The position numbers and the translations under genes were made by a program. A stretch of DNA of 64,000 nt, from NCBI RefSeq assembly GCF_019279795.1, contig NC_056743.1:625081748-625145747 (forward strand), read 5' to 3'. Source of the DNA: Protopterus annectens. Taxonomy: Eukaryota > Chordata > Ceratodontiformes > Protopteridae. Shown here piece after piece: positions 46,917 through 59,393 of this stretch. Below the pieces are notes generated by a model. It was not told where the DNA came from. It searched no databases and saw nothing but the letters and a program-made list of their open reading frames with translations. The stretch's first letter is position 1. Every line of letters begins with the position of its first letter.

Positions 46917-47780
46917 CTACAAGGAACATAAACTACAATGAATGAAACACAACATGACTTTAACCTGGTGTATGCATATGGGGTGGACTTGCTGTCTACA
47001 AACGCAGGATGAAAAATAAAGAATATCAATGCAGGTCCGATAGTACTAAATAAATATCTGAACCATAAATCTGCCGGATGGAAACTGAAGGGGCATACAT
47101 GAAGTTAAAGTTCTTTTGTCTTTACAATGAGTCTTCCTCAGACAAACAATTTAGACATCACACCTGATACAGCTTCAAATCATGCAATATTAGAACTAGA
47201 AATTATTTTAACTTATTACAGGTATGCATAGCTTAAAACGCATACCATTGGTAAACTAATAAAAGGTAAACAGGGTAGAACTAAAACAAAAATGATCTTG
47301 ATTTTGAATGTTGGATACCTTTCCCTTAGGACCTTTGGAGTAGGTAGTGAATTCTAAGATTATGCCTGAATGTTTTAGAAATCTGGCTCTGCTCTGATCT
47401 AGTCTGTTGTATGTTACTTTTCTGCCTCTATTAAATACATAGCTTACAGCTAGACACTCATTAATTTTGGGATTTACATTCTTTATGGTGATTGTCTCAG
47501 TAAAGGATCATCTTCGTTACAGGATCTTTTTCTTATCACCTCTGTTTAGATTTTTTTATCCCTTCATCTCCACATCAGTTAAAAAGTTTCCTTGCTTTGT
47601 GACATTAATTTATACTTCCTCTGTTTACATGACTAAGGAAAACACCATACCTTGCTACATTGGCTTTTATCTATGCTAGTAAAGAATGGATTGTTCTGTT
47701 TCTGAATTTCAAGGCTATTGTTAATCATTATGTTCAGATACTAGGACATGGAGGTGTAACTTTGTGAACTCTGGCTGACA

Positions 47781-47845
47781 GTCTGACAAAGTCCAAAATA
47801 TGGCAAAAGTGCTTACATTTTTTGATAATTAAGTACTTTTCACAC
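47781..47845 (+). other. Degraded hammerhead-like motif (copy F)
   Basis: CTGACAA (47783-47789) stands at the CTGANGA position. A GTCC/GG remnant of stem II and an 11-bp stem III, AAAAGTGCTTA (47805-47815)/TAAGTACTTTT (47830-47840), follow. The long stem III fits the hammerhead layout; the core itself carries changes (GA to AA). No foldback arms or target duplication seen. It lies next to the 3' end of the CR1 copy. Confidence 0.35.
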
Positions 47846-47867
47846 TTATGCCACATTTGTTCTTGTT

Positions 47868-49640
47868 TCATAGTTTCATAGTTTCATAGTTTAGTACTAG
47901 GCTATCTGCCCTGGGGCATTTGTAAGCCTAGCCATAGTGATGTGGCTTTCGCCACCCCATGAAATAGTACAAAAATGCACAGAATAGATTTAGAATACTG
48001 TGCCTCTGTCTAGTAGTGACACAGTGAAGGTCCCCTTATATAATAGAATTAGTTTACTGTGCCCCTGTCTAGTAGTGACACAGATGTAACCCCTGGGGTA
48101 AACTTACGATCTCCCATCCACTCATCAAGATTTCTCTTGAAGAGAGTCAGTGAGGGGCTCTGTCTAACATGAACTGGGATCTTGTTCCAGAGCATGGGAA
48201 GCCTCTGGGTTATGAATCTATCCCTCCAGCATGTCCTATTCATACTTGTGCCGAGGTTTAAGTCTTTAGCTCTCGTGGTCCTGATGGATTTGGATTTTTG
48301 AGGTGGAGCATGTCCATCAGTTCCTGATTGGACATGGCCTTGTACGTCAGGCAGAGATCACCTCTGAGCAGGTGGTATGCTACTGAATAGAGCTGGAGTT
48401 TCTTTAGTCTGGCAGAATAAAACATATGTTGGAGACCCTTGATCCTCTTGGTGAGGTACTTTTGTGGTCTCTCCAGCTGTTGCAAATGCCGGGTGAGGTA
48501 CATACCAAATGGGGCATTGTACTCAATCATGGGTCTGATGAGGGAGGAGTATAGGGGTACAATGACATCCTTGGATCTGGATGTGAATCCCTTCATGATA
48601 AGGTGTGCAAGGTAGAATGTTTTTCTAACCACTTTGGCAACATGGGTGTCAAATGAGAGGTCGCTGTCGACTTGGGTCCCTAGGTCTCTGATTACTTTTT
48701 CCGTACTCAGTGGGTTGCTGTCTATGTGATAATTTGTGGATACTTTGTTTTTCCTAAAGGGGATGACTATACATTTTTTGGCATTTAGTTTAAGGCCATG
48801 ACTCCAGCACCAGTTGTCCGTTTCTGTGAGGCCTTTTTGTAGGATGTATGTGTCCGCTGGTGTATTGACTATGGCGCCTAGTTTGCAGTCATCTGCGAAC
48901 TTTGTCAGCCACAACCCTCCCATGTTTGCTTTAACATCTGAGAAATAAATGCTGAACAAGAGGGGTCCCAGGACAGAACCCTGTGGGACACCACTTGTGA
49001 CTGGCTTTGAGTCTGACATTGCTCCAGTGATTTTAACTTTATGGGTTCTGTCCTTTAGCCAGTTTGCAACCCATCTAGTGACATAAGGGTTTACGTTTAA
49101 GCTGTTGAGCTTATCTATGATGCCTGAGTGGGGTATTGAGTCGAAGGCCTTAGCCAAGTCCAGGTAGGCTGTATGGACTGCTTTGCCCTCATCAATGGCT
49201 CTAGTGACTGTTTCAAAAAAGTCAACCAGGTTCAAAAGGCAGGATCTGCCCTTTACAAAGCCGAACTGGGTGGGGTCAAGTGTCTGTAGGTCCCCAATGT
49301 CTCTGTTTATGAGTTCCATAATGATTCATTCCATAGCTTTGCAGACCAGGCTGGTTAAGCTTATGGGGTGGTAGTTCCCAGGGTCTGTAGAGGTACCCCC
49401 TTTGTGGAGTGGGACCACTGTTGCTGTACGCCAGTGTTCAGGCACATATCCTGTAGTAAGGCTAAGGTTAAATAGCATTTTTATGTGCGGGTTTAGCTCC
49501 TCTTGGAGTTCACGTAGCACGCAACCTGGGATACCATCAGGTCCCATTGATGCTGTGTTTTTAGCTTTGTTGAGGGCGGTTCTCACTTGGACATCTGAGA
49601 TGACAGGGAGATTACATTCAGCTGGGATAAGTTGTGTTAT
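47868..49640 (-). mobile_element. CR1-like LINE, best preserved copy (RT to 3' end)
   Basis: Read on minus. The pre-RT frame 49586-49326 (ALNKAKNTASMGPDGIPGCV; NYHPISLTSLVCKAME) ends in a TGA, then continues in the same frame for 353 codons (49319-48258). That frame has DPTQFGFVKGRSCLLNLVDF, HTAYLDLAKAFDSIPHSGII, GVPQGSVLGPLLFSIYFSDV, FADDCKLGAI, DLGTQVDSDLSFDTHV and RPMIEYNAPFGMYLTRHLQQ. After a frameshift the last block lies at 48243-48049 (NRTCWRDRFITQRLPMLWNK). The 3' end is three copies of the octamer TTTCATAG (as read on plus) at 47868-47893; short tandem octamers are a hallmark of CR1 3' ends. It is 5'-truncated near 49640, and one stop plus one frameshift make it recent but inactive. 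Confidence 0.93.
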
Positions 49641-49990
49641 TTGAATAAATTTTTTGTCTAAATGTTTAGTTTGTCAGTTTGACTGCATGATTTCTAACAG
49701 ATCACAATTTTTTCTATTATCCTATACCTTGTTGAAGGTAAAATTGAATGAGGTTTACATTCATTGAATTTAACTACCAAGTGTTGAATTCCCTGATTTG
49801 AAGTCACTCCTGTGGCAGCTTCTGTTTGCCCATTAGCAATGCTTCCTCTTGCATGTGACTTTATGTTTTCTCTGCAATTGTGCAACTGTGGAGCTGGTCT
49901 GGCATACTTTAATAGGGTTTGTATGATGAACAAACTGTCTCATATGGGGCAACAGAGGAACTTATCTCTCTGCAAAAAACTGCTATTTTA

Positions 49991-51322
49991 GAAGATTCGG
50001 TAATCTCCAAGTGTAGTACCTCGCACTCAGTTCTGCGCAGCTTTGGGCGTGGAGTGGGCGTGACATACATGATTGGCAGGCGAAAGTAGAGTACGAGTGA
50101 CAGTCACTGCATTACTGTTTCAGATTACCAACTATGCAATTATGACAGCAGAGCAAAATAACTTATTGTAGCATTCTTTTAAATGAAGCTACGGATGTCA
50201 CTTCTCAAGACTACAAATGATAGAGGATGTAAACTATTCCCAAACAACTTTGACAATATCTTTTCATTATATGAATGAATAATTCAGTTTTTTTTTGTAA
50301 ATCGCAGTTTTTGTCACTGTCATTTAGTTTTCCTTCTCCAAACGCATAAAGGCGGTGTGATAACAGACCCAGGTTCCTATTACAGCACATTCAATATCAG
50401 TTAGTTTCTTCCATAACTCAGCTATTCTTAACACCCATTGACAGAAATCTTTAATGACAAAGCATTGAAACAATGAAAAACACAATGCAATAAAATAACA
50501 TTTACAAGCTATTTTTCATGCCTGAACCCAAATAACAGGTCACCTACTGTCTTGATATTCATCTTTTGGGGTGTAAATTTCAGAAACCACTTTGTAGCTC
50601 ACAGTCCCCAGGCTTGCTACGTAGAGCGGGGAATGATGGGGGAGTGAACTCTGCACGCTGAATAGGGAACACTGAGAAGCGTAATAGAAACATCACGGTG
50701 AAAATATGCACAAACAGTTTTAAGTACTGGCAATGTTAAGGAGCAAGTGAAGGAGCACTTGTCAGTCATTAAACTCTGTAGAATCTGACAGGGTGGGGGA
50801 CCAGCATCAACCCGATGTTAAACCCCATGTATAAAACTTACTACAACACACTTAAGAATACGACTCTTTTGAACCACAAGTCTGCATTTTACTGCGGCTG
50901 TCAAGAGTTATACTAAATGAAATCGTCGGAAAAATTGACGTAGGGTACTGCTTTGCATAAATCCTGCAATTACTACACTCAACAACCAGCTATGACAGAG
51001 TTTAACTAAAACATTTGGATCAAGCACAGTTGCTCTCGTCCTCCTTGTGACTCAGGTGCTTCTTCCGTTTCAATTCAGTCACTACACCATACAAGTAAAT
51101 CAAGTTAAGAAGCACTTATCAATCTACCTTTCGAAACAACCGCTACTTATACTTCTGCAATTCATACAATTTTGTAAGATTCAATGTAACATTTGACTAA
51201 AAGTAACGGTATGGCAGGAGCAAAATACATATTCATGCGGGATTGGGCTGGAGGCATGTTCGGGGCAGGATTTGCTACTGCGCATCCTGCGAGGTACTAC
51301 ACTTGGAGATTACCGAAGATTC
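49991..51322. mobile_element. Non-autonomous DNA transposon with perfect 27-bp TIRs and 8-bp TSD
   Basis: The element spans 49999-51314 (1316 bp). Its left end begins GGTAATCTCCAAGTGTAGTA and the right end is the exact reverse complement over 27 bp. The exact 8-bp repeat GAAGATTC lies at 49991-49998 and 51315-51322. No transposase or long ORF is inside. An 8-bp duplication fits hAT, P or Merlin; the GG start is unlike typical hAT CAG ends. The perfect TIRs suggest recent activity, and the mobilising transposase is not in this window. Confidence 0.88.
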
Positions 51323-51757
51323 AATGAACTGTAGCTTTAACTAACTTATTTCAAGATGAAGCTGAAGGGAATTTTAACTTGGGAAGATGTGAGTAAAACC
51401 AGTGTCATCATCTGTGAAGAACTAAACTAATATATACTCTTCTTGATTAATCTGTTTAGCAATCTGGGTAATGGCTTTAGCTTTTATGCCTTAATTATTT
51501 TTTTCAGCTTGTGGCCCATAAAGTCTTATTGCAGCTTGTTTACAGTTTTGTTAAGCTGGTAGTCACTCTGTAATGAACATACATGTAATTGTAGATCTAT
51601 GGTTTACAGCTGCAGCAAAACTGGTGTGCACTCATCACAGATGTTTCCTTTGCTTGATCAGACCCATGACAAACATATATTCGGATATAAATCTAAACAG
51701 GTATGGATTAGCGATGTGGTTTATCACAGGTTTTCCTTTGCCAATGAGACCTAAAGT

Positions 51758-51760
<3 letters not shown>

Positions 51761-51807
<47 letters not shown>
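51761..51807. repeat. (TA)n microsatellite
   Basis: About 23 AT units. Confidence 0.97.
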
Positions 51808-51809
<2 letters not shown>

Positions 51810-51810
<1 letters not shown>

Positions 51811-53080
51811 CTATACAACTACAGTGTATAACTGAAAAAACAGGTATACAGAGATGGTACCTCATATCCACATTTAGTATCATAACATGTAAGCAAAACA
51901 AGGATCCCCAAACTATTTTATAATGACTATTTGGAACAAACAAATACTGTTATACTGCTACAAAGTTTTTGAAGAGGTGTTCACAGATGTTTGAGCATAT
52001 GGTCTAGATATTAAAAAAACACCAGTTATATACATAATCAGTCTAGTCAAGAGAAAAACAACATTACCTAATTCAAATAAGCTTCAGATAATCCCACCAT
52101 CTCTATAAAACATGGAATAATGATAACTATGTGCATGTTGGAGCTGTGAAGCTGGGATTTCAAGGTATGGGGCAATTGCATTTTGGGGATCCCCTGCCTT
52201 GTGATAATGCCCAAAAGCTCATATATTCTACTTCTTGGTTTAGTACATGAACAGGTCCTCAGGTAGGTGAATGATGGTGGTTACGTTAGCCAGACTGCTA
52301 TGAGCTATGTTAAGAATGTAATAATGAGGCACAGCTGAATTTTCTGCAGTCTGTGGTCAAGAAAAAGCAGCTTTAGGGCTGACAATGTTTCATAGCCGTA
52401 TTCTTGTCAAGGTGCCCCAGTAGCAAATGTGGCTGGTCTCTGACAATGGTTTGAAATGTGGCAAGGTATGTTTTTTTATTCCTGCCTTTAAAACCAGGAC
52501 AAGACACAAATGTCTGTCTTCTTGGCGAATGTGTGAGCTTTTCTGTTGTTAACCCAGCTATTGCTCTTCTAGCTTTGTGATACTTAGGACACAACACCTG
52601 TCAACTCTTGAGTGAACGTAATGGATAAGAAAGGACAAACATTGTATTGTGTAGTTGTGAGTAGCTGGTTAGTGTAGGACTTGCTGGTCTGATTACTGCT
52701 ATACGGAAGCTAAAAGCTTTCTTCACCATCTTGGCATTAAAGACTGTCTCTTGTTACATGGAATTACTCCTCCTTGCTGTGGAAGGAGTTTATGCAGGAA
52801 GCTGAAAAGTACTAGGTATATGGACTCCCTATCTCTTTCTCTCTCTCCTGGTGCTGAGTTGACCTCTAGGAGAGACCTTTGATGGGTGTGGGCATACTCA
52901 CAAGTATCCTAAATGGGTACCATACAGAGACAATATCACCTTATCAGCAAACTAGGATGGTGGAGCCCAATATCAAAAAGGGGGAAGGAATGATGTGTTC
53001 CAATTATAATGGGATCACACTCCACAACCTTCCTGGAAAAAAATTCGACACCTGGGAGCTATAAAATAAACTTATCTCAG
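51810..53080. other. Unassigned sequence, possibly old LINE 3' material
   Basis: Minus translation of 52120-52390 is fairly open (for example PPSFTYLRTCSC and RIYELLGIITRQGIPK), but I cannot place it in a family. No gene is called. Confidence 0.3.
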
Positions 53081-53720
53081 TAGCTAAGGCCTCTGATGCA
53101 AGAGGAGCAATGAAATCAGCTCTGCCCTTGCATGGAAACTGGAGTGGTTGTGGGAATTTATTAGCAAAGTCTATATGTGTGTTTAGCTGACCTGGAGAAG
53201 ACATATGACCACATACCTCAGAATGTCTTGGTGGAGATACTGCAATAATGTGGAATCTAGGGCTGTAGCCTGTGCCGTTCTTACCATGTATTTTACAGCA
53301 AGAGCTAATATTCACATTCTTAACATTAAGCTTAATGCATTCAAAGTGGTAGTAAGAATATCAAGCATGTATCTTGCCTCATCTACAGTTCATGATTTTT
53401 GTGGGCAGGATTTGAAGCTACAGCTGAGGCTTGGGGAAGCACCTAGTATGGGACATGACAGATGCTCCTCCATTGCATTTAGCTGATGTTGCCTTCTTGG
53501 TCTCAGGAGACTGTGATCTCCATCAAGCACTGTAGTGGTTCACTGATGAGTGTGGGGAGGCTGAGATGAAGATCAGCATCTCTAAGTCAGAGACCATGGT
53601 TCTCTCACTCAGAAAAGATTGAGCTGCTGTCTGCAAGTGAAGGGAATGCAGCTACCTCTAGTGAAAGTCTTTAGTTTGGTGTCTTCCTCGTGACAGACAG
53701 TAGAGGAGGTTGAATGAAGA
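53080..53720 (+). mobile_element. Non-LTR LINE reverse transcriptase remnant (RTE-like or related)
   Basis: Plus-strand readings give YVCLADLEKTYDHIPQNVLV near 53175 (motif A, 'DLEKAYDRVPR') and, near 53480-53610, LADVAFLVSGDCDLHQAL, ECGEAEMKISISKSETMVLS, the usual 'SKSE.MVLSRK' block. Motif style is clearly different from the CR1, L2 and L1 copies in this window. Stops and frameshifts abound. The clade is guessed from remembered fish elements. Confidence 0.6.
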
Positions 53721-53879
53721 ACCAATTAATATGTGCACAACTGCATACCTTCATAGATATTTACTATGTTACTGATCTGCAAGGATCATAAGAAGTATAT
53801 TCTTACATACCCATGGTGATTTTTTTGCTCTTGTATTTTGTATATGAGTAATCCAGAGATGAATAGAAAAAGATATGCT

Positions 53880-54350
53880 GGGACATTTACTTATTGCCCC
53901 TATCAGTGAGAGACATGGGTGCTAAACAAGGTGAGGGTAAGGGGGATTTTTGGTTTCCAATCCATTCATCCAAATTACACTTGAATAGAGTAAGAGTCAT
54001 ACTTTGCTTTATGTGGAGCGATGAATGTTCTGTAAAAGTGGTATTCTCTGTGTGATACACACTTATCCCTCCAATATGTCCTATTTATGTTGCAAAAGTG
54101 TTAAAGATCCCTTGAGTGAGTGTTAATGGTACCACTGCACTTGTGAATGTACAAGAGGTCAGAAAGGTGATAGAAAGTAAATCATGCTTGCTGAAGGATA
54201 CTGTTATACACTTCTTGGCTTTTAGTTTTAGTCCATGATTTTAGCACCTACCATTTGTTTGGGAAAGGTTTCTTGGAGGATCTTGGTGTCCTCAGGGGAG
54301 TTAATGATAGTACCAAGTTTTTAGTCATCTGCAAACTTGGTCAGCTGTAA
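53880..54350 (-). mobile_element. CR1-like LINE 3' fragment
   Basis: It parallels 28750-29050 and 48050-48260. Shared on plus are GAGAGACATGGGTGCTAAAC, AAATTACACTTGAATAGAGT and CTCCAATATGTCCTATTTAT. Around 54190-54350 it resembles the K(L)NAKKC region (GGCTTTTAGTTTTAGTCCAT). Decayed and out of frame. Confidence 0.7.
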
Positions 54351-56359
54351 ACCCAGCAGTGGTAGTGCTGCAAGCACTGAACCAGAGTGTGGATGTGAAG
54401 CAAGACCTGCGTCATGGGAGGAAGTTCTATATTTTGAGACCAGTCAATGTTCCCCTCCTCGCCTACTGATATGAGCATGGGTGGTGACCAAAAGGATGAG
54501 GTTGTGGATATGAATGGTGAAAACAAGATTATTTTACAAGACCTCTGAGCTAATGCTCAATGTTAAAGTTAAGAACTTGACAGTCTAAAGTGATACAAAA
54601 GTAGAGCTTTTGCTTCTCTACATTGAGGTAAAGTAACTTGAGGTGGTTTGGGTAGCCACTAAGGAAGCCCCCCATGGATATACCCTATAGAAGGAGTACT
54701 AGGTACAGCCAACTGGATCGAGAACCTAACATGCAGTCATACATGCAAATATTTCAGGCATGGGCAATAATGCCCCTCTAGCTCACTAATATAACAAAAC
54801 AGTTATTCCCAGTTATTTTCAGGTCCTTCTTAAAAATATCTAAACTAGTGCTTGCTGTACAGTAAATTGGTAATCTATTCCATGCATCAGCTGCTCTCTC
54901 AGAGAACCAATTAGTAAATCTCTCATTCCTGTATAATCTTCTACATAGGTTGTCTGATATTTCCCTACTACCTTTTCATAACCCCAAAACATTCTCAGAG
55001 GTAGTTGTCTCTAAAAGTTCTGTATACCTGAATAAGGTATCCTCTTAAATGTCTGTATGAGACACTGTACAAGTACAGATGTTTTAGTTGCTCATAATAT
55101 CGTGAATGTTCACATCCAGATATATTCTGGTATACGTTTTTCCAATTTACTCATGCTTGTTTTCTTAAGAGGTTCCCATATTGTTGTTGCATAACTCAAG
55201 TTTGGGTCTAATGTAACTAACAAAATTATTTCTTCATTTCTGCTTTCCTAGACTTTATAAATCTTTTTTAGACAACTTATAGTTTTATAACTATCATTAA
55301 CAAACTGGTTGATATGATTAGAAAAACTCAAAGCTGTATCCACTCTTATACCCAGGTCCTTAAATGAATCCACACTATGTGCTTTATTAAATATTTACCT
55401 TTCAATCTATGTCTCCAAAATCTCATATGCTTAGTTTTTGATGTATTTTTCAGCATATTATTCTCCTGTGCTCAAGTTTGGTCAATTTAGTCAATACATG
55501 CCCTGTCTGTAACACATTTTCAAGTCATCTGCATACAGTCTGTAGAACACCGCAGATGAAAAAGATAGATCTGGAAGATACAACATAAAGAAGTATGGGC
55601 CAAGAACAGAGCCCTGTGGGACATCCTGACTAACCTAGAATTTTAATTGTCCAGTTGTGAAACCATGGAGCTTGTCTGGCATTTTTACATTTTAATAACT
55701 CCTGTATGATACCTGCCATTTCCTATTTACAAGCCATGCAACAATCCATCTTATCAGATTACATCAATGGCTGGTTGCTCTAATTTATTGGTCAGTGTTT
55801 TGTGTATGACCCTATCAAATGTTGAAGTTAAGTCTATGTAAATTACATCACAGCACAATTTTTCATTTATAGCAGTTATATAGCTGTTATTATATTGTTA
55901 TAGAACATCATGTAACAGGCTTTTATAGATCTATTTTCAACATATGCATGTTGCTATATGGTTTCAAGTCCCAGACTTTCCAATTCTGACAATAATTTAT
56001 CCAAATAATCTTCTCTATTAATTTCCACAGTAACCTTTTGGGTCTGTATGCCTGTGTTTCTTCTAGTCCCATTTTCCTTAAAGATATATTTATCTAGTGC
56101 ATGTCTCTAATTTTGAGGAATCTCTCCATACTTAAATGACCTAGTGAATAACAAATGTAACAGCACTGTAAATTCATGCCAAAGTGTCATTATTACTTAT
56201 TTCATCTCCTCACTGTGCTTTGTTTGGGTCCAGTTTACATAGCTCTTTTGCAATATAATTAAATTTTCTTTCAATATCTGAAGTTACCTGGATATTGCTA
56301 AGACAATTTATCACCCCCTTTGTGGAGCCAAACTGCTTTGTATAAAGTTTTGTAAATGT

Positions 56360-56384
56360 GTGTGTGTGTGTGTGTGTGTGTGTT
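56360..56384. repeat. (GT)n microsatellite
   Basis: About 12 GT units inside the LINE. Confidence 0.9.
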
Positions 56385-57492
56385 TGTTGTGTTTGAGAAT
56401 ACATTTTAGAATCTACAGTTTACTAATTTGTACATCTTTATAATCCTATCAAATCTTATGAATCTATAAAATGGTTTCCTATTATGCTTACTATCTTCAA
56501 GTTTTCTTCAAGTTTTCTTCAAAATTTTCTTGATCCTGTCTCATACTATATTTAATTTGTCTGTCCAGCTCATTTATTTCAATTTTTAAAGTTCTAGTTC
56601 AACCTGTTTTCTGTTTTTTATATTTGTGTCTCTCCCTTTAATCAAGTATTTTGTTCTTGTGGAAATATATCCTCCTCATCTTCTGTGTTTAGAGCCTGAT
56701 GTTATTGTATTTTTCCTTTTTTGTGTTCAGACAATTTGTCTTTCAAAACTTGCCGCAATTCTTCTGTGTTTTTCCACTGAGTATATCACTCCAATTAGTT
56801 TTACACAGTGACTATTTTGCTTCTGTATTATCTGTTATTTATGTTCTGTGCATCGGTTTACATTTCAGTTTGGCAGAATTATCTAGCAACAATTTAATGT
56901 TTGTAACTCTATGATCATTACACATCAACTGTGGTAAAACTTGACATGAAGTAATTAACAGTCATTTCTACAAATAATGTCTAGTGTGTTCTGTTCCCCT
57001 GGTAGTCTTTTTTACAATCTGAAGCATTAATTTTTTTTCTGGACATATGTTGCAAATAATTTCCTTATTAATGTTGCTGAATTAATATTATTCCAGTCTG
57101 TTTCTGGAAAATTTAAGTCTCCATCCACTATTATTTTTCCCTCCTGTGTTTTGCACAAGAAATGTACAAATTCCTCTAGATCATCACCTGTTGACTTTGA
57201 TGGTCTATATATTCCAACAACTTTTATATGTTCTAGGATTGTCTTTATTTTCACAGTTAGAAAACATGCACTTTTGGTTTTGTCATTGAAGACATAATAA
57301 CTACAGCTCTCATAACAATCTTATCATTAACACCGCTGCCTGATTTTTGTTACAATGTTTGTTAAAGTAAAAAGATTTACATCCTGACAAAACTGACTTC
57401 CAGTTGTTCCTTAACCATGTTTCACAAATATTAACAACATCAGTCTTGTGGGAATCTAGCAAATGTTCCAATATTTAAAAAAAGCTTTATTA

Positions 57493-57547
57493 CTAATGCT
57501 GCTAGCCGAAAGACCCAACAACAACAACAACAACTAATGCTGCTAGC
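57493..57547 (+). mobile_element. 27-nt SINE-tail insertion with 14-bp TSD
   Basis: The 14-base repeat CTAATGCTGCTAGC occurs at 57493-57506 and again at 57534-57547. The 27 nt between are CGAAAGACCC followed by (AAC)n. That matches the extreme 3' tail of the SINE at 42.5 kb (AAGCCAAAAGACACAACAAC). It therefore looks like an extremely 5'-truncated SINE insertion. Confidence 0.7.
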
Positions 57548-58290
57548 ATTAACAACCATTATAACACAAAATGTAGGTTGCTATCTGTGAACTGTTAAAT
57601 TTGTGACCTGGTAAAAATCCTGTTTTGTGTCAGTCAAATATTGCAATATATATGCTGCAACAATTATTTTCTGTTGTCATGACAAATGCACACCATCCTG
57701 TCTAAACATGTGTGCTCCAAACTACGCTTGGATGTTATACACACTTCAGTTTTTTTAAATGGGTATTATTTCATGTAGGTAGTTATTTACATATAAAATC
57801 CTTTCATTCACACTGACCTGACTCACCTTTATATATGTGATTTGTGAAAAGTACACTGTAACTCCTGTACAAGCTTTGCCAAGAGAGCTGTACATTCCAT
57901 ACTAACAGAGTCCTTGCCGATAAGATCATTTATTCCAACATAAATAAAGACAGATCCATACTTCCTTACATTAAGGCTTTCTAAGGCCTTTCTCAGATCC
58001 TGTATTTTTGCTCCTACAAGCATAACACTATCCGATGTTCATTATCTTCTCTGCAAAAGTATCAATTCCTCTAATAATCAAATCTTCAATTACAAGTACA
58101 TCATTTCTGACCAGATCTGATGAGTTTCCATCTTCTAATTCAGTAATATCTGCTCCATCCATTGTTACAAAGGAATTATCTTCATCACTGTTAGTCTTAT
58201 TATTGATGTTATCTTCATTGCTTAATCAATTTGCAAGCATGAAACTCTCACCTCATTTTACTAATAGTCTGTGACAACAGTTTAGTGAAA

Positions 58291-59391
58291 TTCATGTTTA
58301 TTTCTTAATGTGTTTGGAATGGTGTTTGTGTTTAAGTCAGGTGGATTGTGCAAACCTTAAAAATGCAAGCAAGTGAAGTTTTTGTTGTTTTATATATCCA
58401 TGTAGAGCAGTTTTACCTTTATTTAAATTCTAATAGGCACAAGTTGAAGTTTTAAGGAGATGATAGATGTATCTTGCAATAAAAAGTCTCTGCCAGGGTA
58501 CTGGATCTGGCCCAGAGAAGTGGGTTACTTGGTAAGTCTAGGATTTTGTAATGGTGTGACCACATTTAGTTCTGTATTTTCAATGAGTTGAGCAAAATAC
58601 CGTCACTAGACTGTTGTCTTTTAGTGTAAGAAAATAACAGTAAGTGGCATTACAGTTATTACCATTTTTATTAGCTGATAAAGATTTATTAAACCTAATA
58701 TGTAATTTACATTTATTTCTTAAAATAGTGAGTTCATTTAAAAATATGATCTGATTTTAAATAGTTTATATCTACAGAGTTTAATTCTGATGGAATCTGA
58801 AATACACTGACAGAGTTGTTAATCATCATAGTAGTCTATGATACTGTATTTCTGCCTGGTAGAAATCAGCATATGTGTATGAATTCTATGCAGTATAATC
58901 ATTAGTTAGCCTGTGAGTTTGTCTTCCTAGTCAGCTGATTGCACTCACATTGTGCTAATACTGTAATGATCTGTAATATGACTGTTACAAATTACTCCAT
59001 GTCATACCTATTTTAAGATTGTGCTTAGCCTACAGTACCAAGCCTATTTGTATGATCTTGCTTTACATGTTTGCTAGGATCTCATTCACTGGAAGAAGGG
59101 TCAGTTTATTGTTTACCTTATTGTATTACTTAATGTTTCTGTGCAGTATTTCATTGAGGTGCAATAATATTTATTGCGCTGCATGAAATTTTCTTACAGT
59201 ATCTCAATACAGGTATGTGAAACAAACTGCAGAGTTCTGCATTATTAGATTTGTATACTGGGCTAAGCTTCAAATTTATACTATGCTGGAATTAATGGGG
59301 TGTTGAAGCTTAAAAGGTGAATGTTAAAACTGGATGTCCTATGATGTTATAGAAAAGGTGCACACTATTTAATAAAAGTATTAGAAATACT
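58291..59391. other. Unassigned sequence
   Basis: AT-rich, with no recognised gene or repeat. Confidence 0.3.
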
Positions 59392-59393
59392 TA

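Larger units (their letters stand above)
45501..47780. other. Mostly unassigned sequence
   Basis: Holds a (TTAA)n tract at 45818-45857, an (AAT)n tract at 46878-46915 and one minus-strand CTGAGGA hammerhead-like motif at 47141-47135 with no clear foldback arms. No gene recognised. Confidence 0.4.
54740..58290 (-). mobile_element. CR1/L2-type LINE with esterase-like ORF1, degraded
   Basis: Read on minus. ORF1 remnant at 58023-57829 has RKALESLNVRKYGSVFIYVGINDLIGK, which resembles the GTND block of SGNH/PC-esterase domains known in ORF1 of CR1 and L2 elements. The endonuclease at 57254-57027 has VVGIYRPSKS and DGDLNFPETDWNNI (the GDFN box). RT remnants near 55620-55530 have PQGSVLGPYFFMLYLPDL (approximate), then YADDL. 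DLGIRVDTALSFSNHI is near 55360. The C-terminal WFSERAADAWNRLP lies near 54900-54870. Frame breaks are many. It contains a (GT)n tract at 56360-56384 and a tiny SINE-tail insertion at 57507-57533. Confidence 0.8.

Noticed and set aside
53501-53620. CTGATGA at about 53542 as another hammerhead core
   Set aside because: It lies within the RTE-like reading (CACTGATGAGTG) and no matching stem II, GAAA or stem III follows.
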